Below, in pieces: positions 36,511 through 46,728 of a stretch of DNA of 64,000 nt. The notes beneath the pieces were generated by a model. That model made no database searches, was not told the DNA's origin, and saw only the letters and a list, made by a program, of their open reading frames with translations. The DNA is from Noviherbaspirillum galbum. Lineage in GTDB: Bacteria; Pseudomonadota; Gammaproteobacteria; Burkholderiales; Burkholderiaceae_D. Position 1 is the first letter of the stretch. Every line of letters begins with the position of its first letter. A program made the translations under genes and the position numbers. The stretch lies in contig NZ_JAAIVB010000036.1 of the NCBI RefSeq assembly GCF_010974945.1, positions 45,748-109,747 of the forward strand, in the 5' to 3' direction.

Positions 36511-38610
36511 TTATACCGATTGCGCCAGTTTGGCCTTCAGCGTGTCGAATTCGCGCTCGAAGTCGAGCGTCTTGCGCTGCGTGCTCATGGCCATGAGGGC
36601 GTGGGTCCGCCCATCGGGATCCGGGCGCAGCCAGATCCACAACCGGCGCTCGCGAATATACAGCATGGCGAACACGCCGAGCGTGAGCAGCAGGCAGCCG
36701 AGGTAGACGACGTTCTTGCCGGGCGAGCGGGTCACCTGCAGAACCGAGGCTTTGACTTCGTCGAAACCCTGCAGTTGCAGGTAGACCGGGGCGCCGTAGA
36801 AGAACGCGTCGGACATGGCATTCGCGGCAATCTGCAGGAAACGCCCATGCTTCTCGTCGGGCGTGACCGGCGGCAGCTTGTCGGCTTCGCGCGCCGCCTG
36901 CCACAGTTCCCAGAGCGCGCCGTTCAGGATTTTCATGAAGACCTCGGCCGCCTTTTCCTGCTCGGCGGCCGGCAGGCGCTCGAGGAAGTGCGACACGGCA
37001 AGATAGCCTGCATCCTTGTCGTTGCCGGCGAAGATGGCCAGTCCGCGGCTCGCCGATTCGCGCAGCTGGTCGCGCAGGCGCGGCGCATCCTCGCGGTCGC
37101 CGGCGATGGCATGCTGGGCATAGCGCTCGGCTGCCGCCGCGCGCAGCGCCGGATTGGCGATGGCGGCGCGCAGGCGCATCCATTCCTCGACGGAATCCTT
37201 GTCGTCGGCGGGAATGCGCAGGTAGCGGAACGGTTCCGCGGGCGTGTCGCGCATGCCGGTCAGGAAGACGTAGGTGCCGTCGACCATCATCGGCTGCATG
37301 TAGTTGTGATATTCCCGGGCCTGGCCGGTCTTGTCGCGCAGCTTGTACTGCACGCTCGGGCCGACGTTCTTCAGGTCCTTGCTGCTGGTGTTCTTGGTGG
37401 CCGAGCCGAGCTGCTTGTCGAGCCGCTCGTTGAAGCTCTTGCCGGTGTTCACGGCGCGCACGTCCTGGCCGTTCTGTGCCATGTTTTCCACGTTGAACGG
37501 CCGGAAGCCGGACCACTCGATGGTGTATTCGGTGCCCTGCCCCTTGCCGAACGGCGTGCTACCGCCGACCTCGCCGGACAGGGGGATGGTGTAGTTCTGC
37601 GGCCCGGACATCGGATAGCCCGTGACCTTGAGCTTGCTGCCGCCATCGTCGAAGCTCGACTGGTAGATCGCGATGCCCTTGTGGATGAGCGGCTCGTTGA
37701 CCTTGATCGTTGCCGGGAAGCTCTTGCCGGTGTCGTTGTCGCGCACGATTACTTCGCTGGCGAACAGCTTAGGCATGCCGGTGGAGTAATGCTCGATGAT
37801 GAATTTCTTGAGCTGGATGGTGAAGGGCAGGTCCTGCACCAGCACGCCGTCCTGCTGCTGGAGGATGGCGGTACTGCTCGATGCTCCTTCCGGAATGAAG
37901 GCATTGCCGCGGAAGCTCGGGTTGTTGACGCTGAGCCGGTGGTTGGGCGCAATGTCGGCGATGACGCCGCTGCCGTTGAAGGCCGACTTTCCGCCCAGCC
38001 AGCGCTGCAGGCGGATCGGCATGTCGGAATCGAGCAGGCCGCCGATGCAGATGATAACAATGGCGCTGTGGGCGAAGATGTAGCCCCACTTGTTCGCCGC
38101 GCCCTGCTTGGCGGTGATCAGGACTGCGCCGTCCTTGTCGACCACCTTGACCTTGTAGCCCGCGTCCGCGACACGGTCGGCAAGCGGCTGGACGCTCGCG
38201 GCGGGCATGCCGGGGGCGGACCATTCGGCCTTGTGGTGGAAATTGCGCAAGGATTGCTCGCGGACGTTCTCGCGCCAGCTCCGCATGTCCTTGATCATCT
38301 TCGGCGTGTTGCGCACGATGCACAATGAGGTGGACACCACGAGGAAGCCCATGATCAGCATGAACCACCAGGCGGAGTAGACGGCGTACAGGCCGAGCTT
38401 GTCGAATACCTCGAACCAGAAGGGTCCGAACTGGTTGACGTAGTTCGGCATCGGCTCGTTCTGCTTGAGGACGGTGCCGATGACCGACGCGACGGCGATC
38501 AGGCTGAGCAGGCTGATGGCGAAGCGCATCGACGAGACCAGTTCGACGGCGTCGGCCACCCAACGTCGTTCCGTTTTGATTTCAAGGCCGGCTGTACTCG
38601 TTTCCATCAT
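36511..38610 (-). CDS. resB: Cytochrome c biogenesis protein ResB/Ccs1 (system II)
   Basis: A 699-residue partner of the CcsB protein in cytochrome c maturation. The N-terminal membrane part has SMRFAISLLSLIAVASVIGT and FKLG-type helices, then RNTPKMIKDMRSWRENVREQ. A large periplasmic domain follows with VNEPLIHKGIAIYQSSFDDG, and a final transmembrane helix is near residues 635-660. Two adjacent ATGs (38610, 38607) are equivalent. It follows the cytochrome c4 gene and precedes ccsB. Confidence 0.94.
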   Translation of the reverse strand: MMETSTAGLEIKTERRWVADAVELVSSMRFAISLLSLIAVASVIGTVLKQNEPMPNYVNQFGPFWFEVFDKLGLYAVYSAWWFMLIMGFLVVSTSLCIVRNTPKMIKDMRSWRENVREQSLRNFHHKAEWSAPGMPAASVQPLADRVADAGYKVKVVDKDGAVLITAKQGAANKWGYIFAHSAIVIICIGGLLDSDMPIRLQRWLGGKSAFNGSGVIADIAPNHRLSVNNPSFRGNAFIPEGASSSTAILQQQDGVLVQDLPFTIQLKKFIIEHYSTGMPKLFASEVIVRDNDTGKSFPATIKVNEPLIHKGIAIYQSSFDDGGSKLKVTGYPMSGPQNYTIPLSGEVGGSTPFGKGQGTEYTIEWSGFRPFNVENMAQNGQDVRAVNTGKSFNERLDKQLGSATKNTSSKDLKNVGPSVQYKLRDKTGQAREYHNYMQPMMVDGTYVFLTGMRDTPAEPFRYLRIPADDKDSVEEWMRLRAAIANPALRAAAAERYAQHAIAGDREDAPRLRDQLRESASRGLAIFAGNDKDAGYLAVSHFLERLPAAEQEKAAEVFMKILNGALWELWQAAREADKLPPVTPDEKHGRFLQIAANAMSDAFFYGAPVYLQLQGFDEVKASVLQVTRSPGKNVVYLGCLLLTLGVFAMLYIRERRLWIWLRPDPDGRTHALMAMSTQRKTLDFEREFDTLKAKLAQSV

Positions 38611-38681
38611 TCTTGCTTACCTTCATCATGCCGGCGGCGGATTGCCGTGCCGGGCTTGCCATTTCTGCTTCACCACGCCGC

Positions 38682-38713
38682 AAAAAGAAAAGGGGGCGGC
38701 CAAAGCCACCCCC
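38682..38713 (-). terminator. Intrinsic terminator downstream of the cytochrome c4 gene
   Basis: On the minus strand GGGGGTGGC, a short loop and GCCGCCCCC form a stem followed by TTTTCTTTTT. It lies 45 bp after the c4 stop codon and would separate c4 from resB at least in part. Confidence 0.85.
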
Positions 38714-38757
38714 TCCATGTATTGTGCTACGCCTTGTTTTTAAAGGATTTTCCTGAA

Positions 38758-39426
38758 TTACTTCAGGCCGGCGACGTAGTCTGCCACAGCTTGCATTTCG
38801 TCGTCGGAAAGCCGCTTGGAAATCGTGGTCATCTGGGCGCTGTTCTTGCGGCCGCCGGCACGGAAGGACGTCAACTGGGCGACGGTGTAGTCCTGATGCT
38901 GGCCGGCAAGACGTGGGAACTGGGCCGGAATGCCGTTGCCGCTGGCGCCATGGCAACCGGCGCAGGCCGGAACGTTCTTCTCGCCGATGCCGGCGCGATA
39001 GATCTTCTTGCCGAATTCGACGGTATCCTTGTTCTTCGCGGCGCCCTGCTTCGGCTCCTGCTTGTCGAGGTAGGCGGCGATGTTGCGGATGTCGTCGTCG
39101 TTGAGTGCCTTCGCAATCGCGGTCATGACCGGATTGTTGCGCTGGGGCGTCTTGAAATCGTGCAACTGCTTGGAAATGTAGGAGTCGAACTGGCCGGCAA
39201 GGCGGGGATTCTGGGCGATCGTGGAATTGCCTGCGGCGCCATGGCAAGCCACGCAGGCCGTGATGTTGCGCGACGCGTCGCCATTGGAATACAGGGCTTC
39301 GCCCTTGGCGGGGTCGGCCTTCGGTGCCGGCTTGGCATCGGAGGCATGGGCAACCTGAGTGGCCGAGGAGACGGCGAGGATCGCGACGAACATGGACTTC
39401 AACAACGGGACAAACGCACGGTTCAT
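38758..39426 (-). CDS. Diheme cytochrome c4
   Basis: A 222-residue periplasmic electron carrier with a signal peptide ending THVAHA-like (residues about 1-28) and two cytochrome c domains. Heme sites are CVACH at 58-62 and CAGCH at 155-159; axial methionines are probably M101 and M199 in the repeated NNPVMTAIAKAL and NSAQMTTISKRL contexts. It donates electrons to terminal oxidases in relatives. It lies upstream of resB-ccsB, whose products would mature it. Confidence 0.95.
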   Translation of the reverse strand: MNRAFVPLLKSMFVAILAVSSATQVAHASDAKPAPKADPAKGEALYSNGDASRNITACVACHGAAGNSTIAQNPRLAGQFDSYISKQLHDFKTPQRNNPVMTAIAKALNDDDIRNIAAYLDKQEPKQGAAKNKDTVEFGKKIYRAGIGEKNVPACAGCHGASGNGIPAQFPRLAGQHQDYTVAQLTSFRAGGRKNSAQMTTISKRLSDDEMQAVADYVAGLK

Positions 39427-39623
39427 TCAAACACCCTGGGAATTGATTTTAAAATTCTGGCCGATTGCAATGGTCTAACGGCTTGAACGGAAAATTCGTG
39501 TCACGGTTTCCGGTCGCGCCGCGAGCGTCGCTGGCGCCTCTGCGCCGCAGCAAACCAATAACCCCTTATTGTACAATAGCTTTCAGGCATTTTCGCCTCT
39601 CCCTCGCTGCAATTTCTCCTTCT

Positions 39624-40313
39624 ATGTCTCTACTTTGGCAAGCCCGCTTCTTCACGACCGTGAACCACCTACGCGATTTGCCAGCCTTGCAAGTCCCCGA
39701 AATCGCCTTCGCCGGACGCTCCAATGCCGGCAAGTCCACTGCCATCAACACCATCTGCAACCAGAAACGGCTGGCCTTCGCCTCGAAAACGCCGGGGCGG
39801 ACGCAGCACATCAACTACTTCTCGCTCGGCGGCGCGCACGTCGCCCAGCACCGCAAGGATCCGACCATCGTCGACGAAATCCGCGCGATGCTGGTGGACC
39901 TCCCGGGATACGGCTATGCCGAAGTGCCGGGCGAGGCGAAGATCCACTGGAACCAGCTGCTGGGAAACTATGTCCAGAAACGCGAGCAGCTCGCGGCCCT
40001 CGTGCTGATCATGGATGCGCGCCGTCCGTTCACCGAACTCGACATCCAGATGCTCGAGTGGTTCGCGCCCACCGGCAAGCCGGTGCATTGCCTGCTGACC
40101 AAGGCGGACAAGCTCAACCGCAACGAGTCGACGAATGCCATGCGCCTGGCGCGCACCGTGCTGGAAAGCTACGTGGATGCCGAAGGCCAGCGCTTTCCGT
40201 TCACGGTGCAGCTGTTTTCCGCGCTCAAGCGCATCGGCATCGAGGAAGCCGACCGCAAGATAATCGAACTGCTCGGGCTGGAAGAAAACGATGCCGTGGA
40301 GGACCGGACCTGA
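39624..40313 (+). CDS. engB: Ribosome-biogenesis GTPase EngB (YihA/YsxC)
   Basis: A 229-residue GTPase required for assembly of the large ribosomal subunit. G1 is [10 protein letters not shown]3 is DLPGYGYA and G4 is TKADKL; the family start [18 protein letters not shown] is intact. The ATG at 39624 (MSLLWQ) is chosen, as the upstream frame crosses a probable promoter (TACAAT at 39572-39577). It is divergent from the cytochrome c4 gene and convergent with the structured RNA that ends at 40336. Confidence 0.96.
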   Translation: MSLLWQARFFTTVNHLRDLPALQVPEIAFAGRSNAGKSTAINTICNQKRLAFASKTPGRTQHINYFSLGGAHVAQHRKDPTIVDEIRAMLVDLPGYGYAEVPGEAKIHWNQLLGNYVQKREQLAALVLIMDARRPFTELDIQMLEWFAPTGKPVHCLLTKADKLNRNESTNAMRLARTVLESYVDAEGQRFPFTVQLFSALKRIGIEEADRKIIELLGLEENDAVEDRT

Positions 40314-40335
40314 TGGCGACACGCATCGTCCGGAC

Positions 40336-40470
40336 AAAAAAAACCCTGGAGAAAGGGGAAGATCTCCAGGGCAGTAACGCCTTATCGCTTATGCCACGAT
40401 AGGCCCCGCTCAGGGAGGAGAAGCGGGAGGTGATGAACACCTGCTTCTCTGAGTCGGAGCTGGCATAAAA
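40336..40470 (-). ncRNA. Three-hairpin small RNA with anti-Shine-Dalgarno stretches
   Basis: Read on the minus strand, the region forms three hairpins. The first, at 40409-40453, has stems CTCAG/CTGAG, AGAAGC/GCTTCT and AGGTG/CACCT in plus or complementary sense. The second, GCCTATCG/CGATAAGGC, is at 40379-40404. The third is a terminator at 40336-40371 with stem CCCTGGAGA/TCTCCAGGG and eight U. The RNA contains CACCTCC and CTCCTCCC, complementary to ribosome-binding sites. It matches my recollection of the betaproteobacterial toxic small RNA family, unverified. Convergent placement with engB mirrors Spot 42 (spf) in E. coli. The 5' end is uncertain. Confidence 0.65.
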
Positions 40471-40495
40471 GTTCATGAATTTCCCGAGAATCTGA

Positions 40496-41563
<1,068 letters not shown>

Positions 41564-41665
41564 AGGAAAGTTGAAGTTCGGCTAATGCAAACAAGGCGGG
41601 CCGGGGGCGGTTTCCCTCGGCCAACCTGATGACACCCACTAAAATCGTCCGCCGCACGCTTCCTG

Positions 41666-41689
41666 GTTTGGGCTAAGATTGCCCCAAAC
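41666..41689. promoter_or_regulatory. Dyad upstream of the hydroxylase-family gene
   Basis: GTTTGGG at 41666-41672 and CCCAAAC at 41683-41689 form a 7-bp inverted repeat with a 10-bp spacer, 48 bp ahead of the next ATG; a CATAAT follows downstream. It could be an operator; there is no direct support. Confidence 0.25.
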
Positions 41690-41736
41690 GATGGCACAGT
41701 CTTGCCCATAATAACGCCGTCAAAGCGGAGACGACC

Positions 41737-42993
41737 ATGCAGGAAAAAGTCATCACACTGGCCACGCCGGTGTTCTTCCTTCTCATCTTCATCGAGTTCT
41801 TCGTCGGCCTGGCGCGCCGCCGGAACAACTACCGCATCAACGACGCGATCAACAGCCTGAGCCTCGGCGTGCTGAGCCAGGTGGCGGGCGTTTTCCTGCG
41901 CGTGGTCCGCATCGGCATCTATGCCTGGCTGGTGCAGCACGTCGCAATCTTCAAGCTGCCGGCGAACAGCGTCTGGGTCTGGATCTCGGGCCTGCTGCTC
42001 TACGACCTGTGCTACTACTGGCTGCATCGCATGGGGCATGAAGTGAACGTGCTCTGGGCGGCGCACGTGGTGCACCACCAGAGCGAAGAGTACAACCTCA
42101 CCACGGCGCTGCGCCAGACCAGCAGCGGCGCCATCCTCGGCTGGATTTTCTACGTGCCGATGGCGGTGCTCGGCTACCCGGTCGAAGTGTTCGCCGCGGT
42201 CGCGCTGATCGACCTGCTGTACCAGTTCTGGGTGCACACCGAGCAGGTCGGCAAGCTCGGCTGGCTGGACCGGGTGCTCGTGACGCCGTCCAACCATCGC
42301 GTGCACCACGCGGTGAACGATGTCTACCTCGACAAGAATTACGGCGGCATCCTCATCCTGTGGGACCGACTCTTCAGCACCTTCATCGAGGAAAGCGACC
42401 ATGAGCCGGTGGTGTACGGCACGCGCAGCCCGCTGCGGAGCTGGAACCCGGTCTGGGCCAACCTCGAGGTGTACAAGGGGATGTGCCAGGATAGCTGGCG
42501 CGCGGCGCGCTGGCCCGACAAGCTTCGGGTCTGGATTGCCCGCCCCGGCTGGCATCCGGCCGACGTGGCGGCGAAATGGCCGGCGAAAGCCTTCGACATC
42601 ACGCATGAACGCTACGACCCGAAGCTGTCGCGCGCGGAACAACTCTATAGCCTCGCGCAGTTCACCCTGATGCTACTGGTGACCACGCATTTCCTGTCGG
42701 CGGTGCTGCGCCTTCCCCTGCCCCAGCAGCTCGCCTATGCCGGCTGGATCGGCGGCGGGTTATGGATCATCGGCGGCCTGCTGGAGCGCCGGCCCGTGTA
42801 TCTGGGCCTGGAGGTCTTGCGCCTGGCGGGAACGGCTGTCGGCGTGGCCGTGGCCGGCGCATGGTTCGGCGGCGTGGCCCTGCCCCTGGCGGCGCAGGTT
42901 ATGATCGCGGTGTTTGCCGCGGGCTCGGTGCTGGGACTGTGGCTTGCCTACAGACCTTCCTCTGCCGCGCATGGATATCTATCAGCTCAGTAA
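41737..42993 (+). CDS. Sterol desaturase/fatty acid hydroxylase family membrane protein
   Basis: A 418-residue integral membrane di-iron protein of the fatty acid hydroxylase superfamily. The histidine clusters that bind iron are HRMGHE, HVVHHQSEEYN, the H in FWVHTEQVG, and HRVHHA. Several helices precede the histidine core, and further hydrophobic helices fill residues about 310-410. The similarity is closest to the alkylglycerol-monooxygenase-like group. Its substrate lipid is unknown. The 3' end overlaps the corA-like gene by 23 bp, so the two are probably co-translated. Confidence 0.88.
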   Translation: MQEKVITLATPVFFLLIFIEFFVGLARRRNNYRINDAINSLSLGVLSQVAGVFLRVVRIGIYAWLVQHVAIFKLPANSVWVWISGLLLYDLCYYWLHRMGHEVNVLWAAHVVHHQSEEYNLTTALRQTSSGAILGWIFYVPMAVLGYPVEVFAAVALIDLLYQFWVHTEQVGKLGWLDRVLVTPSNHRVHHAVNDVYLDKNYGGILILWDRLFSTFIEESDHEPVVYGTRSPLRSWNPVWANLEVYKGMCQDSWRAARWPDKLRVWIARPGWHPADVAAKWPAKAFDITHERYDPKLSRAEQLYSLAQFTLMLLVTTHFLSAVLRLPLPQQLAYAGWIGGGLWIIGGLLERRPVYLGLEVLRLAGTAVGVAVAGAWFGGVALPLAAQVMIAVFAAGSVLGLWLAYRPSSAAHGYLSAQ

Positions 42994-44029
42994 CGGACAA
43001 TTCTCCCTGCTTCCCGCCGCGCCGGCGTCGCTTCCCGCCGAGGGTTTCCTCTGGCTGGACGTGACGCACGACGAAATCGCCGCCGATCCCGCCGCCTGGC
43101 GGCAGGCGGTCGAGAGCATCACCGGCACGCATGTCTACGATCCGCACCTGAGGGATGCGGTCAACCTCGCGCATCCAACCTATTTCGATTCAACGCAAGA
43201 CTACGCGATGGTGGTGTTCCGCAAGCTCGCGCTCGACGGCGCCGACCAGACGCCCGAGCCCCGGCAGACCAATCGCCGCATCCCCGCCGCCCTGACCAAG
43301 CTCGCCACCCGGCCGGTCACCTTCATGATCATGGACCGCGCCCTGGTCACGGTACGGGCGGCGCAAAGCCGCACGGTGGAAACGCTGCAGGCGAAACTGC
43401 GCGAGTCGCGCGCGAGGCAACCCGGCTCGCCCGAGGAACTGATGCTGCGCCTGCTGAACGCGATGGTCGACCAGTACCTCGACCTGCGGCATCCGCTCAC
43501 GGCGCAGATCGACCGCTGGCAGCGAGCGCTGCTCAGCCCGCAACATCCCTTCAACGACTGGAACGCGCTGCTCGACGCGCGCATCGAGTTGCGCAAGCTT
43601 GACCAGCTTTGCGAAGGCCAGCACGATGCGATGCAGGAATTCCGCGACCATGTGGTCGATACCATCGACCCTGCGAACCCGGCGATCAACAAGGACTTGC
43701 TGCTGGTGCGCGTGAATGACGTGATGGAGCACGTCTCGCGGGTGCTGCATCATGCCCAGCGGCTGGAAGCGACGCTGGAGTCGGCGGTGCAGATTCACTT
43801 TTCGGCGATGGCCCACCGCACCAGCGAAATCATGCGCACGCTGACCGTGATCACCGCGCTGTTCATGCCGCTCACCCTGATCACCGGCATCTTCGGCATG
43901 AACTTCAACGACATGCCGCTCCTGAAGAGCAAGGATGGCTTCTGGATCACGATGGGCGTGATGGCGGTCATCGTGGCGGCGCTGCTGTTCTTCTTCCGGC
44001 GGAAGAAGTATCTCGACGACCAGCCCTGA
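42971..44029 (+). CDS. corA: CorA-family magnesium/divalent cation transporter
   Basis: A 352-residue CorA superfamily channel. A large cytoplasmic domain ends in a long stalk helix (VNDVMEHVSRVLHHAQRLEA). Two C-terminal transmembrane helices are joined by the signature GMN in TGIFGMNFNDMP, and a basic tail FFRRKKYLDDQP closes it. The ATG at 42971 (MDIYQL) lies inside the 3' end of the preceding gene; the longer upstream reading is antisense-free but lacks family similarity. Ion specificity cannot be settled from sequence. Confidence 0.9.
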   Translation: MDIYQLSNGQFSLLPAAPASLPAEGFLWLDVTHDEIAADPAAWRQAVESITGTHVYDPHLRDAVNLAHPTYFDSTQDYAMVVFRKLALDGADQTPEPRQTNRRIPAALTKLATRPVTFMIMDRALVTVRAAQSRTVETLQAKLRESRARQPGSPEELMLRLLNAMVDQYLDLRHPLTAQIDRWQRALLSPQHPFNDWNALLDARIELRKLDQLCEGQHDAMQEFRDHVVDTIDPANPAINKDLLLVRVNDVMEHVSRVLHHAQRLEATLESAVQIHFSAMAHRTSEIMRTLTVITALFMPLTLITGIFGMNFNDMPLLKSKDGFWITMGVMAVIVAALLFFFRRKKYLDDQP

Positions 44030-44036
44030 AAATGCA

Positions 44037-44059
44037 ACGCCCCGCTCGAGGCGGGGCGT
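44037..44059. terminator. Perfect hairpin between convergent corA-like and peroxiredoxin genes
   Basis: ACGCCCCGC, a TCGAG-type loop and GCGGGGCGT form a perfect palindrome 8 bp after the corA-like stop codon. There is no U-tract, so termination is uncertain. Confidence 0.45.
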
Positions 44060-44102
44060 GGATGCCAGACGCAAGCCGTGGGGCAAGCGGCGGAGCAGGC
44101 CT

Positions 44103-44741
44103 TTACTTGTTCGGTTGCGGCGTGATTCGAAGGTAAGGACGCGGCGCGCTGTAGCCCTTCGGATACTTCTGCTTGATCACGTCTTCATCCTGGATGCTCA
44201 GTGGGATGATGACGTCGTCGCCGTCGCGCCAGTTGCCGGGCGTTGCCACGGTGTAGCCGTCGGTAAGCTGCAGGGCGTCGATCACGCGCAGGACTTCGTC
44301 GAAATTGCGGCCGGTGCTCATCGGGTAGGTGATCATGAGCCTGACCTTCTTCTTCGGGTCGATCACGAACAGCGAGCGCACCGTCATGGTCTCGGACTGG
44401 TTCGGGTGGATCATGTCGAACAGTTCCGCGACCTTGCGGTCGTGGTCGGCGATGATCGGGAAGCCGACAACCGTGCCCTGGGTTTCCTCGATGTCCTTGA
44501 TCCAGGAAGTGTGCTTGTCGGCCGGGTCGACGGACAGGGCGATCGCCTTGACGTTGCGCTTGTCGAATTCCGGCTTGAGCTTGGCGGTCAGGCCGAGCTC
44601 CGTGGTGCAGACCGGCGTGAAGTCGGCCGGGTGGGAAAACAAGACGACCCACGAATCGCCAGCCCATTCGTGGAAGCGGATCTTGCCAATGGAGGAATCT
44701 TGTTCGAAGTCGGGTGCCGTGTCGCCTAGCCGCAGAGTCAT
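44103..44741 (-). CDS. Peroxiredoxin, Prx6 (1-Cys) type
   Basis: A 212-residue thiol peroxidase that reduces hydrogen peroxide and organic hydroperoxides. The peroxidatic cysteine is C45 in the motif HPADFTPVCTTELG. The C-terminal extension with PYLRITPQP and KGYSAPRPYL is typical of the Prx6 subfamily, which has no C-terminal resolving cysteine. GAGGAC precedes the ATG at 44741. It is transcribed alone, convergent with the corA-like gene. Confidence 0.94.
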   Translation of the reverse strand: MTLRLGDTAPDFEQDSSIGKIRFHEWAGDSWVVLFSHPADFTPVCTTELGLTAKLKPEFDKRNVKAIALSVDPADKHTSWIKDIEETQGTVVGFPIIADHDRKVAELFDMIHPNQSETMTVRSLFVIDPKKKVRLMITYPMSTGRNFDEVLRVIDALQLTDGYTVATPGNWRDGDDVIIPLSIQDEDVIKQKYPKGYSAPRPYLRITPQPNK

Positions 44742-44865
44742 GTTGTCCTCTCGATGGGTAATGATCGTTGTGAGAACGCTAATATAGCGCCGTCGCGCAC
44801 CGGCCTCAAGGAAGTTGACGTTACTTTCTTATGCCTCACAGGCATATCGCGCGGGCAACCCAGTG

Positions 44866-46728
44866 TCAGCCTTTCCCTGCGGCATCGAGCGACCTCGTGA
44901 ACTTGTCCGCGTTCTGGTAGCCGATGACGCGGCCACCCTGGATTTCCTTACCTTGCCTGTCGAAGAAAATGATGCCTGGCGGACCGAAGAGCTTGAAGCG
45001 GCGCAGCAACGCCTTGTCGTCTTCGTTGTTCGCCGTCACGTCCGCCTGCAGCAAGACCATGCCTGCCAACTGGCCTTGGACGCGCGGATCGCTGAACGTC
45101 AGCTTTTCCATTTCCTTGCAGGAAACACACCAGTCGGCGTAGAAGTCCAGCATCGCGGTCTTGCCATTGGTGCTGGCCAGCGCGGCATCGAGTTCCGCGA
45201 CGGACTTGATGCGCTTGAACTGGACGTGCGCTCCGGCTTTTGCGCCCGTCAAGTGCGCGAGCGGCGCAAGGGCATCCCGCCCGCCCGTGGCGGCGCCCAC
45301 GAGCTGCACCGCGCCCAGCAGGACGAACACCACGCCGAACGCCTTGGCGACCCATTTCCAGCGGCGGGCGAACAGCAGGTAGGCACCATAGCCGATGCCG
45401 AGCGCTGCCCAGCCGACCATCGCGATCCAGGCTGGCAGGACCGGCATGACGATCCAGATGGCGAGCCCGAGCATCAGGACGCCGAAGAAATACTTCACCG
45501 ATTCCATCCAGGCGCCGGCGCGCGGCAGCAGCGTTCCGGCGGACACGCCGATGAGCATCAGCGGCACGCTCATCCCGATGGCCATCGCGAACAGGGCGCT
45601 GCCGCCGATGATGACATCCCGCGTCTGGCTGATGTAGAGCAACGCGCCGGCGAGCGGCGCGGCCACGCAGGGGCCGACGATCAGGGCGGAGATGGCTCCC
45701 ATCGCGAAGACGCCGGCCATCTTTCCGGCAGCCTGGCGGTCGGACGCGCTCACGAGTTTCTGTTGCAGGGCCGCCGGCACCTGCAACTGGTAAACGCCAA
45801 ACATCGACAGGGACAAGCCTGCCATCAGCAAGGCGAACGCGCCGAGCATCCAGGGGTTCTGCAGGGCCGCGGACAGGCCTTCTCCCACGAATCCGGCCGC
45901 GATGCCCAGCGCCGTGTAGACCAGGGCCATGCCCAGGGAATACGCGACGGACAGCGCGAATCCGCGCCCCCTGCGTACCTGCGTTCCCTCGCCCAGGATG
46001 ATGGACGAGAGAATGGGCATCATCGGCAGCACGCAGGGCGTGAAGGACAGGCCGATGCCAAGCAGGAGGAACAACGGCAGGATGGCGGACAGCTTGCCGC
46101 TCTTGAGGGAAGCTTCGATCCGGCCCATGTCGGATTCATCCTGGATGGCGGCTTGCCGCGTGCCGCCCGTTGCCTGGGAAGCGGGCGTGTCGATGGCGGG
46201 CGAGTTGACGGATGAGTTGGCGGCGCCGGAAAGCGACATCCCGCCATTACCGGCGGCGGATCCCGACTTCAGCTGGGAAAGCAGGCCGGCGCCTCCGGTG
46301 GGCGACAGGGATGCGGTCGATTCCATCGGCGGATAGCACAAGCCTTGGTCGGCGCAGCCTTGCCCGGTCACGCGCAAGGTGAAATTGCCGCTGGCGTCGA
46401 CCGGCACGGTGATGGTGACGGCCTTGCGATAGGTCTCTACGTTCTTCTGGAAAGTCTCGTCGTATTTCACCTTTCCGGGAGGAATGACCGGTTCGCCGAC
46501 GGTTGCGCCGTCAGCCTTGACGGCGAAGCGCTCGCGGTACATGTAGTAGCCGTCGGCGATGGTGTAGGTGACCTCGGCGGTTTTCTGGTCCAGCATGCGC
46601 GCCGAAAACTTGAATGCCTTTTCAGGATCGAGAAAATCTTCTTCGGCGTGCGCGACGGCAGCGGCCAGCAGCAGCATCGCCACCTGGAGCAGGCGGACGA
46701 GCCGGGACGAAAAGGTGGACTTAAACAT
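44866..46728 (-). CDS. dsbD: Thiol:disulfide interchange protein DsbD
   Basis: A 620-residue membrane protein that carries reducing power from cytoplasmic thioredoxin to periplasmic DsbC, DsbG and cytochrome c maturation factors. After a signal peptide ending VAHA comes the N-terminal domain with C125 and C131 (GQGCADQGLCYPP). The eight-helix membrane core has TPCVLPMMPILS and VGPCVAAPLAGALL. The C-terminal thioredoxin domain has DWCVSCKEME. Its ATG lies inside the 3' end of cutA (8 bp overlap), so the pair is coupled. Confidence 0.96.
   Translation of the reverse strand: MFKSTFSSRLVRLLQVAMLLLAAAVAHAEEDFLDPEKAFKFSARMLDQKTAEVTYTIADGYYMYRERFAVKADGATVGEPVIPPGKVKYDETFQKNVETYRKAVTITVPVDASGNFTLRVTGQGCADQGLCYPPMESTASLSPTGGAGLLSQLKSGSAAGNGGMSLSGAANSSVNSPAIDTPASQATGGTRQAAIQDESDMGRIEASLKSGKLSAILPLFLLLGIGLSFTPCVLPMMPILSSIILGEGTQVRRGRGFALSVAYSLGMALVYTALGIAAGFVGEGLSAALQNPWMLGAFALLMAGLSLSMFGVYQLQVPAALQQKLVSASDRQAAGKMAGVFAMGAISALIVGPCVAAPLAGALLYISQTRDVIIGGSALFAMAIGMSVPLMLIGVSAGTLLPRAGAWMESVKYFFGVLMLGLAIWIVMPVLPAWIAMVGWAALGIGYGAYLLFARRWKWVAKAFGVVFVLLGAVQLVGAATGGRDALAPLAHLTGAKAGAHVQFKRIKSVAELDAALASTNGKTAMLDFYADWCVSCKEMEKLTFSDPRVQGQLAGMVLLQADVTANNEDDKALLRRFKLFGPPGIIFFDRQGKEIQGGRVIGYQNADKFTRSLDAAGKG

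Noticed and set aside
40433..40468. An 11-codon plus-strand peptide (MNTCFSESELA) preceded by GGGAGG
   Set aside because: The spacing to the start codon is only 2 nt, and the ribosome-binding-like sequence is the complement of the anti-Shine-Dalgarno stretch of the proposed RNA. A leader peptide for hemB cannot be fully excluded.
40225..40476. An 83-codon minus-strand frame covering the structured RNA
   Set aside because: It runs through the terminator hairpin and into engB. The conserved-looking feature is RNA secondary structure, not protein.
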